This document shows, piece by piece, positions 8,611 to 19,366 of a stretch of 64,000 nucleotides of DNA; position 1 is the first letter of the stretch; every line of letters starts with the position of its first letter. The DNA is taken from the NCBI GenBank assembly GCA_016785225.1, contig JAFBJZ010000772.1, forward strand, positions 1,984,001 to 2,048,000, written 5' to 3'. Source of the stretch: Psettodes erumei (lineage: Eukaryota; Chordata; Actinopteri; Pleuronectiformes; Psettodidae). Made by a program: the position numbers and the translations under genes. The notes below the pieces were generated by a model. That model saw nothing but the letters and a program-made list of their open reading frames with translations, was not told where the DNA came from and did no database searches.

Positions 8611-11600
8611 CGCTTTTTCTGAGCTTCGGGGAAACGATGCTCTGAAACGCTTCCCAGTGGTTGCGGTATGGCTGGTGGAGCGCAGGTTGTGCTAATGATG
8701 AGGCGGCTGTAGCAAAAAAAAGAAAAAAACGGATTCGTGTCCGGAGAGACATAATGGCCGAGGCAGCGAAGCGACTTGCCGGGGGGAAGCTGTCTTTGTC
8801 TTCTCCATCCAAAGTTTGAGGAACAGTTGACGGCAGTGTGAAGAAATGAATGAAACATTGCCCGTGTGCGGCTCGCCTACAAAACTGAACGCGATCGGGC
8901 AAGTTTTCTTGCCGTTTTAAGTCGAAACGATAAGAAATGGAATTAAGGGAGGAACTTTAAAAAAACCCAACGCGGTGCCAAGAATCGGTTTCAGGCGAAT
9001 AAAAAATTAATCATTCCGCTTTGAGCACTCTGACGCTCATCAACGGGAGAAGAGAAGACTATAAACTGTCTTGTCAAATAGAAAAAAAACTGACGAGCTG
9101 CTCTCCGGCCAGTGGGTTATTACTGCGACGACGACTTGGAAAACTTTTGCCAAGGTCAGCTGCTGCATACGAATCTCCGCTATACAGAGAAATGGCTGCC
9201 GCTGCCCGTGCTGGAGTCCGTCCTACATAATATTTTCCATATCTGGGTCACATCCAGGACTCCTGCTGGAGAGCCAGCTTCGACCGCAAAGCGCCGTGTG
9301 CTCGTTGCTCGTTGCTCGTTACTTTGGCTCTGAAGGTGAACACATTTCACCAGCGGCCTGGCCACCAACCAAAATCAGCAGCTTTCTTCTTCTTGTCTCA
9401 GATATTCGGAGCAGGGATCCGGAGTCCCATCACGTGGGCTCACGGACATTTATAATATTTCACACGGCAGGGATTCGCTGTGTTGCAGACGCATGTCTCC
9501 GTGCGATCCACGCCGGCACCGCCAGCTCAGTGTTGATAAAGCTGCGGGTCGGCTGAAGGGCACCTTTTTAGCTCACAATCAACACGTCTTTTCAGATTGG
9601 AAGTTTACCCGCTGTCACTGCTGATTGATGGTCCCCGGGCTTGCACCAACAAACGGGTTTTGTGCAGGTGAAACGCTGTTAAAGGGCGACGCGCTGCTCT
9701 CAAATGCGAGTGGGTCCAACAGGTCTAAAGTGCGTTAAGACGTTGACCTTTTGTATGTTTGATTCAGTTATCTGGGATGCCAATGCTGTAATGATTCTGG
9801 AGATAAAACGTTGATTGCTTTATTATTATTTTTTACTGCAGTCATAAATTGCATTGCATTCCCTCAGCCGCCCTTTGATGCAATCACGGGCCCTTTTAAA
9901 TTTCACTCCACTTGTAAAATTTGCCGACACGTTGGCCGTGGACTTTTACAGAGAAGAGAAGGTGTCACGCTCCGGCCAGGTTTGTGAACACAGAAGCCGT
10001 GCACGTGCTTGTTTTTGCAGCAGCTCGGCGTCAGTCATCCCATCTACCCGGCGAATGTCTCTTCTTGGTGTAGCATTAAATCCGAAGGCTTGTCCCTCTG
10101 TGTTGAAAGTTAACCCGAGGACACTTAACCAAAGGTCAGAGCGGTCATCTTGTCCAGGCACACATTGTCTTATACTGACTTCTACTACTTGCCCATAATC
10201 TACGGTGCTCAGGTTCCACTGACATGTCACTGACATCTCATTCTACGGAGTATTTAAAATTGCTAAATACTTAAGTTTGCAACACTTCCCTGAGTCCAAA
10301 CCACATATTTGCTGTACCGCATTTGGTATCAAGTCTTGTGCATTTGATTGAGTAATGACAAGAAAATCCAGAGTTATGCATCTGAGGAATGTAATAAATT
10401 GAAAAAAAATTGGAGTAGTGTATGAAAATCCTATTTTTCTGGTGAAGTAGCTTCCTCTCGGGCTACCGGTGCAACAGGGGAAAGACAGATCCTGCAGGTT
10501 TAGCCCCACAGCATATGCTAAGGCTGTGGCAGGCAGGCCCACATGACTTTGTCTCAGCTTGCCCTTCAGCGTCCAGTTTGTTGATACGCTCCAAAGTTGC
10601 ATAACCTCTCCATTCAGCGCCCCCACCCCCACACTTTGGTAGTAGCGCCCCCGGTTTAGCAGATTTAGGTTAGCCGAGTCAGAAATGCTGCCAAACAGTA
10701 GATGTCGATGACTTACCCATGATGCACTGCGGCAGTCTCGGCAGTTCCTGCAGTAGATGGAGAAAGGACAAATTCTGTTACTGATTTTTCCTCATCGTGA
10801 ACTGTATTCCATCCTCAATACATGGTGATGAAGACGTTGGCTTAGAATGTGCTTAAAGTGACATTCAGTGCTCGGATGCTTCCAAATATCACGCGTTACC
10901 TTGCTACCTTAGCTAGCTAGCTAGCCAAACATTCATTATTGCAGACACTTCCTCTGTGACTTATAGGGACAACGCATGAGTTAGACTGGCCATGAGACAT
11001 ACTGGGACGAAATCCCAGCTGTCCAGTGAGCCATCAGGGAGTTGGTGAACTGTCAAAAGAATCCATTAAGCTGCTATTGTCTTTACCGGCCAAGAGAGTC
11101 CCGTGCTTCACGCTATTGCGTAACATAACAGTAAGATAAAAGGTCACAACTTTGCTTCGAGGTTATTTTCAGTGCTCGGTGGTCACCATGTGGCTGTAGT
11201 CTGCAGGGCTCGTGTGTCATGTTTGGAGCATGGGAACAGAGCACAGACTGTTTTGACAGGTGCTAGCAAGGCTCCACAATCCCAACCAGGTCAAATGTCT
11301 TCACAAGCCCACGCGGATTTTTGATAGTTAACTGAATTAATTCCACAGGACTCGTCTTTGAGGCAGGCCAGCCACCGTAACAGCGTGTTTACTTGCATTA
11401 TCTTAGGAAGGCTTTGGTATAGTGGGGGAACATTAACTTGGCTGGGAAATCTGAGAGTCACTTGATCCTCTGCACCTCCCCCTGTACTTTCCTATTCACT
11501 GAAACGATCCTGCTGGCAGGACACTCGCTCACACCGAGCGGGCCGAGAGCAGATATGAATAGAGATAACAATCCACCTTGATGCAGGCAGAAAGCTTAGA

Positions 11601-14600
11601 GCTGCTCTCTGCGAAAGCCACTGTTGGCATGAAAATAAAGGGCACTTTGTGTAATGAACGTTGAATTGTGTTTAAAAACACTAATTTAGGAAAGAGGTCT
11701 CCATACAAAGTAAGTTGGAGAAAGCGCTCTCTTGTCCTGGCGCTAACATTTGTGGTTTCTGAACCCTACACACAAACAGGAAAGCCAACCAACATCTTAG
11801 CAAAGACATACCTGGAGAGCTTGAATTGGTATTATCGGATTTGCCGAATTTAACTGATAATTAGGGTTGCAACTGCAGATTAAAATGTATCCTGTGGAGT
11901 GGCAAGTAATGCCACTGTAACCCAGGGTTTTAGTAAGCAGGTCCTGATTTGTTTATCATGTGCATGCTCACAGGCTGATTGTTAGCTGAAAAAGAAAAGG
12001 AACACTTGAAGTACTGGCTTTGCAAATGTCCTGTGGGGAATAAAATGTGACGTACAGAATGTGAACAGTCTGTAAGAAAACTCCACAAGCGTCTTTTTAA
12101 AGAACGTTACACCGACAGTATTGTTGTTTTGTTGACACTTCATAGGCTGAGTGATTAATTGAGCAGATGAATGGACAGTAGAAATAGTTATTTGTCCATT
12201 CTTATTCCTGAGTCACTCGATATTATCTGGCAAAAGGAAACAGGAAACGCTGCCCGTCCTCTGCAGAAACTCTGAAAACAGGATCTCTCTTTTTTTCCCG
12301 CCAAAAATCTGTGCAGCTTCCTGTGTGTGTGACTGCTGCTCGGCGGTCTCTTCACCCCAAAAAGCATCTTTTGGTGGATGAAAAAGCCAGTTACACTCGA
12401 GCCTTTCTGTGTGTGTGTGTGTGTGTGATTGACAGATGCCGACAAACGCATCAAAGTTGCCCAGCCGGTGGTGGAGATGGATGGAGACGAGATGACCAGG
12501 ATCATCTGGGAGTTCATCAAAGAAAAGGTGATGTAGTGCCGTTCAGGGGTGGAGGGGCTGTAACTAACAACTCTTTTGATAGGCGACTAATCGGATAATA
12601 AATAATCAATTACTCAACGACTCTACTGAGCCACCAGCAGTTTAATTTAACTAACGGTAAAGACCCCTCATTCAAAAATCTGCCTTAAACTCTGCTGTTA
12701 TTTGGGCTACTGGTGCTACAAAAGATAAGTAAAAGGGTTTTCTGTCCATTTTAAAAACCAGCGATGGCAAAGTGGTGATGTGGAAAAATAAAGTTTTCCT
12801 TTTTTGCTGTAAACCGCGGACAGGCGAAGTAGCGGCAACAAGAGATAAACAAGACAACAACTACTTCAAATATGACACCGTGGCTCTGTTTACGCAGACA
12901 ACCAGTGCCACAGCTGTGAATGGCCGTAAAGTTTTCATCACCTGACGCTCCCGCGGTACGTCCGGTCCGCGTTACGTTAGGTCCTCTTCTCCGCTGCGTC
13001 GACGGTGAAATGCTCCCAGACCATTTATATTTCGGGATGAGAGAGCGTTATATCGGCCGTCGCCATTTTATTGCGTCGTTTACCTGACGCCTCCCGCTAT
13101 TCCCTACAGCGCATGCGCGACCCGTGGCAGCGATAGGTAGAAAGCGAGGTGATTCTCTCCGCAACAAGAACGACGTTAGTTCGATGCTCCGGCGCGAAAA
13201 AGACGCGCTGTGACGTAACTGCTAATTATTGACAATTAAACACATGAGTAGCCTGTTTTTTTATACCGCAGTCTGACGTGTGACTGTGAGTGCCAGGTCA
13301 TATGAATTATGATATATGATTATATTATGATCATGTTTGTATGACGTTGTGGGGCTTTTGTGAAGTTTCATTCAGCCGCATTGGTCCCAGAATGCATTGC
13401 ATGACACTTTGGGGGGTTTTTTGTTTTTAATTTGCCTCATAAGAAAAAAGACTGAAAATGGTTTTCAAAATGGCAAAATGTGTTCGTCTAGTTAGGTCAA
13501 GCAGAAGACGCTAATTGTTGATTCATGTTTGTTTTGTTTGCGGTCATGTAGCTCATCCTTTCCAATGTCGATGTTGAGCTGAAGTACTTTGACCTGGGTC
13601 TGCCGTACCGTGACCAGACTGATGACCAGGTCACCATCGACTCTGCCCTGGCCACCAAGAAGTACAATGTGGCGGTCAAATGTGCCACCATCACACCCGA
13701 CGAAGCCAGAGTGGAAGGTTGATTTTTACATTTCTGGTTTCAGAGTAGTTTAGTCTTGCTGCCAGAAAGATTTTAATATTCACCGTCAGTCAGAAAGCAT
13801 GGAGCAGCTGCAGCTGGCGGCTGTGTCGTTCGTTGTTTTAAGGTAATCGTCTGTGTGTCTATATTTAGAGTTTAGCCTGAAGAAGATGTGGAAGAGCCCT
13901 AACGGAACCATCAGGAACATCTTGGGCGGCACCGTCTTCCGCGAGCCAATCATCTGCAAGAACATTCCCAGGCTTGTACCAGGCTGGACGCAGCCCATCA
14001 CCATCGGCAGACACGCCTTCGGTGATCAGGTGAGTCTCCTAAATGCTGAGGAAAATGTAGCCATTCCATTAATAGTAAGGTCTTACATTTTTTGCTGAGC
14101 TTTTTTTAGGTCAAAGTGGAGGCAATTTCAAGATATCAAATTTCTTAACGTGAATTAAACTTGCTGTGTTATTTCTACAGTACAGAGCAACAGACTTTGT
14201 TGTGGATGAGCCTGGCAAATTCAAGATGATCTTCTCCCCCGCTGATGGCAGTGCAAGCAAGGAGTGGGAGGTCTATGACTTTCCTGCTGGCGGCTGTGGA
14301 ATGGGCATGTACAACACAGATGAGGTGAGCAGAATCAAGCCGTCGCTCCTTGTGGTAGTCAAATGGGGATTTGTTGACCATAAGAAACGACTCTGCTGTT
14401 CATTTCTCATCACTTTGAGACATCCCGCACTGTATGAAAATGCTGGACAGTGCGGTCCCGTGTGGTCGAGTGCATGCTCGCCCTCGTGCGACTGCGAGAC
14501 TTTGAATACTTTTAACTGCTTAAAGAGAACCTGATGGTGCTGTTACATTTTCACCCTGAGGCTTTTTTTGGTTCAAGAAAACAGATAACACAGCAGGTTA

Positions 14601-16455
14601 ACCCCGTTTCAACCTGCCTCGCTACTGTTTTGTTTGCCTTCATCCGAGCGGGTCTGTTTGATTTAACAACATCAGAGGTCATAGTGAATGACTGTAAACT
14701 TGTCAAGGGGGAAGGTTGTTAACCTCTGGACGACTGATAAAACGAACAGCAGCCATTAACTGGGTTTTCCTTCCAACAGTCTATCACAGGCTTTGCACAC
14801 AGCTGCTTCCAGTATGCCATTGCCAAGAAGTGGCCACTGTACATGAGCACAAAGAACACTATTCTTAAAGCCTACGACGGCCGATTTAAAGACATCTTCC
14901 AGGACATCTTTGAAAAGTGAGTGTCCCCGTTTTGCTGCACAAATAGACTGACAGGAGTTTGTTCAGTGTCACTGCCAGTGACATAGAACAAAGCAGTGAT
15001 ATTAAATTGAAAGAAATATATTTCAGTGAATTGTAAATGCAAGATAATGACTACAATAAATGTCTTCCACAGGAACTACAAGCCTGAGTTTGACAAACTG
15101 AAGATCTGGTACGAGCACAGGCTTATTGATGATATGGTCGCCCAAGTGCTCAAGTCTTCTGGAGCCTTTGTGTGGGCTTGCAAGAACTACGATGGAGATG
15201 TTCAGTCTGATATCCTTGCACAGGGTGAGAACGAAAACATCTCTGCCTCCTCTTAAGAAATAGTTTTCTTATGAAATAGCGACACCTCAAAGTGTTTGAG
15301 ACAATTTTTTTTTCCCCTCTCGGGTTCTTGAGCAGCCGCTGGTTGCGCTAAAGCCGGATGTTGTGCTTTCTGTTTCAGGTTTCGGCTCTCTGGGGCTGAT
15401 GACGTCAGTTCTCGTGTGCCCTGACGGGAAGACCATTGAGGCCGAGGCTGCCCACGGCACGGTGACCAGGCACTACCGCGAGCACCAGAAGGTTCGTATC
15501 ACCATCACGGTTCTCTCAGTCTCTCAGCATTTCAGCCGGGCAGTGAAACGGAAAATGTGAGACGCCAAATTCCGCCCGAGCAGGCAGACGATGTAAACTG
15601 TGGAGTTATACTGCCATCGTGTGGCGAAACGTGAGATGTGTGCACGAAACTAGTATTTAAGCGGCGGTCTGCGTTCGTGACGCTATCTTCAACTCAACTT
15701 GCAGGGAAGGCCGACCAGCACCAACCCCATTGCCAGCATTTTTGCCTGGACCAGAGGCCTGGAGCACCGTGGCAAGCTCGATGGCAACCCTGACCTTATT
15801 AAGTAAGTCGTGTCGCAGCAAACATGCCGACCCCTCTGATGAGACATCGCCTCTCTTCACGCCTCCGCTCGTCTGCAGGTTTTCCCAGACACTGGAGAGG
15901 GTTTGCGTTGAGACCGTTGAGAGTGGTACAATGACCAAGGACCTCGCAGGCTGCATCCACGGCCTGTCCAAGTAAGTACATTTCTGAGTTAATATTTCAG
16001 GTGCTCTTGAACACATTACTTACTTACTACTACGTACATACACCAGATTAGCCTCACAGTTGTCATGCGGCACGTCCCTAACACGCACATCACACTCTCG
16101 CTCTCCGGTGCGCCGCGTGGTTACATAAAACACGGTTTACCTGGGAGGTTTCTGTCGCAGAATGCTCAGGAGACGAAAAATGAAATAGGAAGTCATTACA
16201 CACACTGTAGGTCCGATAGTTCATTCAGTCTATGACAGGGAATACGGTTTCATTGGTAGATTTCCTTCTTTTTTATGATGGAAAAATAATGGATGAAAAT
16301 ACTGGCTTTGATTTATGCACCACCATCAGTCTGAAACACTTAAGGGGTGGGGGGGGTGTTTCTCACCCTGACTCTGATCTGCCAGCATGTGATACATGTT
16401 GGGAACTTGAAGCCGTGTCCCAAACATGCCCTCATCTTTTCAGCATGTTACCGTG

Positions 16456-16492
<37 letters not shown>

Positions 16493-17336
16493 CTCCCACA
16501 GAGGCAGCGTGTGCTGCTGTTTTATTTGTTGATCTTAAAAATATTACCAGTATCAAAGATGTTTCGGTGGAACCTGAGGCCAGTGTCTGAGATAAAAAGG
16601 AGGGGAAAAAAGATTCATTCTCCAGGAGATTTAAGGATTCTCAATATCATGAAATATTCAGAGTACATTTTCACTGTTTTCGAATGAATGAAAACAAATT
16701 TCTAGTTTTGCAAGTATTGCATGATTGTCCTTCTACAACCAGGTAGAGATGAAAGCTAAAAACAAAGCATCTCATCAAACCCTTACCCGCACAGGTTGAG
16801 CAGCCCTGGTGTGTTGTGCGTTATGTGGTTCACCAGCTTGTTTCTGCACATGACTGGTATCATTACTGGATTACCTGTTTAGTTGCACTGGCCCTTTCCC
16901 CATCATTTTCTTATGATCATTTTTTCATCCAGCAAGAACTGAGGCTCACACAGCGCCTGGATGTTATTTGTTGTGAAAACTAGTTGGAGGGCATCATTTA
17001 TTTATTTATTTTTAAATAATGCACCTGTCGCATATCACCAATATACTAATGTGTTTCTTAAAGTAGCTAACATCACACATCGTGCAAATCCTCATGTCTG
17101 CGTGTTGATAATAATGCTCTTCTTGACCAACAACATTAATGCAAAATTCCAATGGTAAAAATATCAGTGATGGAGCTGTGTGTCACGGTCTTGTCTCCCG
17201 AAGCGTTGCATTCAATTTTCTGCTCTGCTCTGTCTTGTCTTGCCTCCTCAGCGTCAAGCTGAATGAGCACTACGTCAATACCACAGACTTCCTTGATGCC
17301 ATCAAGACAAATCTGGATAAAGCCCTCGGTAAATGA
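8267..17336 (+). CDS. idh2: Isocitrate dehydrogenase [NADP], mitochondrial
   Basis: Eleven coding exons: 8267-8384, 12436-12527, 13552-13717, 13869-14029, 14181-14324, 14780-14916, 15073-15224, 15379-15491, 15705-15802, 15879-15971, 17252-17336. All junctions are GT/AG and phases match, giving 452 residues. The enzyme oxidises isocitrate to 2-oxoglutarate plus CO2 in the mitochondrial matrix and produces NADPH. Residues 1-39 (MAGYLKVLSTLSRSAGAAL...) form an arginine/alanine-rich targeting peptide. The mature part starts YADKRIKVAQPVVEMDGDEM. Substrate-binding arginines equivalent to human R140 and R172 are present as R141 (SPNGTIRNILGG) and R173 (ITIGRHAFGD). The isocitrate/isopropylmalate dehydrogenase signature NYDGDVQSDILAQGFGSLG spans the exon 7/8 junction. 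The protein ends KTNLDKALGK. The start is fixed by the conserved MAGYL and a CpG-rich 5' context. The mitochondrial paralogue is chosen over cytosolic idh1 by the targeting peptide and the neighbouring znf710. The exon 2 acceptor contains a TG microsatellite. The exon 3 and exon 8 donors (GTTGAT, GTTCGT) are weak. Confidence 0.97.
8385..12435 (+). other. idh2: idh2 intron 1
   Basis: A 4-kb first intron. Its first about 1.2 kb is CpG-enriched and may hold promoter or enhancer sequence. The rest is ordinary non-coding DNA with degenerate repeat-like stretches, for example around 10250-10760 and the block beginning agggttgcaact near 11864. No nested gene is supported. Confidence 0.6.
12408..12427 (+). 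repeat. idh2: (TG)10 microsatellite in the idh2 exon 2 splice acceptor
   Basis: Ten TG units end eight bases before exon 2 and are followed by attgacag. They stand where a polypyrimidine tract would normally be; the only C/T run is the short cctttct just upstream. The exon is certain because the reading frame and protein continue perfectly across it. Confidence 0.9.
12528..13551 (+). other. idh2: idh2 intron 2 with a probable repeat and a CpG-dense block
   Basis: The stretch at about 12555-12640 (ctgtaactaacaac...gcgactaatcggataa) resembles ends of widespread teleost repeats with cgactaatcg motifs. It is followed at about 12940-13210 by an unusually CpG-rich block with several acgt and gcgc motifs. 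Together they suggest an inserted, perhaps hAT-type, non-autonomous transposon, but clean terminal repeats were not found. Confidence 0.35.
15972..17251 (+). other. idh2: idh2 intron 10 with (TA)n microsatellite
   Basis: A 1.28-kb intron with a (TA)n tract at 16459-16488 and no further coding sequence. The short open frames in it are intronic. Confidence 0.7.
16459..16488. repeat. (TA)15 microsatellite
   Basis: A pure TA run inside the last intron of idh2. Confidence 0.93.
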
Positions 17337-17417
17337 AGGAGTCGAAAGAACATAGTTAGCACGGAGATGGCAATGTCACTCTTCTGTTTTGTACCTCATT
17401 TTTAACTTAAACAGGTC

Positions 17418-17423
17418 AATAAA
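17418..17423 (+). promoter_or_regulatory. idh2: Proximal poly(A) signal of idh2
   Basis: A canonical AATAAA 82 bases after the stop codon. It is less clearly followed by a G/T-rich element than the distal copy. Confidence 0.4.
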
Positions 17424-17640
17424 TCCACTTGCATTTGTCCGAAGGAAAAACAATGTGCTGTCTATAGGATTATGTAGTATTGTTTTAGGTTATTCAACAG
17501 TTGAGAGATGTCCTTCCACCCGATGCCTCCCTCAGTCTGTCCCCTTATTTGCGAGGTTTTATTTTTGTAATGTGAAGTACTGTATTCAATACTGTGTAAT
17601 GCCTCGGGCAGGACTGAAGCCTACGTCAAACATATTTGCC

Positions 17641-17646
17641 AATAAA
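17641..17646 (+). promoter_or_regulatory. idh2: Distal poly(A) signal of idh2
   Basis: AATAAA followed by a T/G-rich stretch (ttggtatttttgttcttg). An alternative proximal AATAAA lies at 17418-17423, giving a 3'UTR of about 100 or 330 bases. Confidence 0.6.
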
Positions 17647-19366
17647 TCCATTGTTTGACCCACTATTGGTATTTTTGTTCTTGAACAAACAACAAAGGCT
17701 CAACTTTTTTTTTTTAAAGGTAAATAAATTTATGATTTACAGTATTGTCTGGTACACAACAATGTACATACATTTCTATCCACATTATCGCCACACTAAT
17801 GTCTAATACAGAAAGCCATTGAAGCTGAACATCTTTCCCATTGTATCATCACTTAAACAGTGACGGAGCAAACACAAGCTGAGAAACGCACAAAAAATTA
17901 GCATTTTTTAATTTTTTTTTTTTTTTTTTTGAAATGTGCCATAGCGACATCGCAAACGAATACCTTGTTTGCAGGCTACAAGTTTGAAAAGCTAAGCACC
18001 GGGAAACTGAATATATTGAGCATTTCCCAAATCATTTTCAACGAGGTCCATGGCCCTGTCACATGTTGGGAGGTTGTCGTTCATCACTTGAGACCAGTGT
18101 ACAGCATGATGGATGGTGCGCTCTCACAGACACACTGGGGCACTTAATATTTCTGTCCGAGTTTTTTGGGACAATTCTTGTTGAGATTCATCCATTTAAA
18201 AAAAAAAAAAAAAAGGGAAAAAAAAAAAAAATGCAAAGTGGATGCAGGGTTTGCGTTTCTTTTGAAAAATGCTGCAGTCTTGTCTCGTGAGGGGCCTGAA
18301 TGGGGGTTTTGTTGACAGAGAAGCTGTACCATGGTGTGTTCTCTATGGTAATCTTTTTGAAGAGCGGAGCCTGATTGTGATTTCATGAGGTCTTCCACCG
18401 GACCCCAAGAAATCCAACGTCCCGTCTCCACGCATCAGACTGACGTTGTCGGCGGCTGCGAGATTTCATCCAATACTTTGGTAAAGCGTTCCTACCACTG
18501 AAAAAGGGCATTTTGATTTTCTTTTCATTAGTATCATAAAACATTCCACAGAAACAATTACATTCATAGACTAGAGATCAATACAGGGTGATGCTTGTTA
18601 ATGCAGAAACCTAGAAAGTAGACACAGTGGTCCCTCAGTGCGACGCAGTGATCACAGTACCAGCCAAAATACAAGACGACTGATACATTCTGTACAATAA
18701 TATACAATAAAACACGGACTGCAAGCCCACGAGCATTTAAATCATTTAGCAGAGCAAATTTGTCACAGTAGAAATCAAAGTGAATTGATAACCTCTCTGT
18801 GAAAAGCTTTGGCAAGCGAAAGCAGGCGTTTGACACTTGTTCTCTTCTTATAACCCTTCACATCAGTTCATCCCAGCAGAAGCAGAGAGAGAGAGACCGG
18901 GGCAGTGAGAGCGAGCGAGTGCGGTACAACCTCACCATATGCCTCGGTGTTTGTCGCTACAAAAAAAATTTGCTTTTCCCAATTATGCTCAGATGACGTT
19001 CCCGCGTTTAAGCAACTGACAAGACAAAAGTACTCCTATAGATTCTTTTTTTGTCCTTTTACCTACGTAAATCCTCCTATTTTATACAATCCACTTTCTC
19101 AACTATAGTTTATATAGTCAGTAGATCTGCAGTGTTTTAGAGATGAAAAATATGTGATCAGGTAAAAAGTATGCATTTCCAAATGTTGTAGATTACAAGT
19201 GATTCCAGTGCATATGAATGTGCAGTTTGCTGGGCCTCTTTATGCCCTTGAAGAACAACCGAAGCACTAAAAAAAAAAAACAACAACCAAAAAACCCCCA
19301 GAACAAAACAAAAATCTTGTTTTCATTAGTTCACCCTCATGTTCAATTTGGGGTCATTTTAATAAT

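Larger units (their letters stand above)
17337..19366. other. Shared 3' region of convergent idh2 and znf710
   Basis: The two genes point at each other across 2 kb. The idh2 3'UTR occupies the left part, with AATAAA at 17418-17423 and a second at 17641-17646. The right part is presumably znf710 3'UTR. On the minus strand only ATTAAA-type signals (for example 17907-17912) are seen, so the znf710 end is uncertain and the transcripts might overlap. An A-rich run at 18199-18231, interrupted by ggg, is present. No coding sequence is supported. Confidence 0.5.

Noticed and set aside
10243..10632. 129-codon minus-strand frame in idh2 intron 1
   Set aside because: No family recognised, and the surrounding DNA looks like degenerate repeat sequence; left as intronic.
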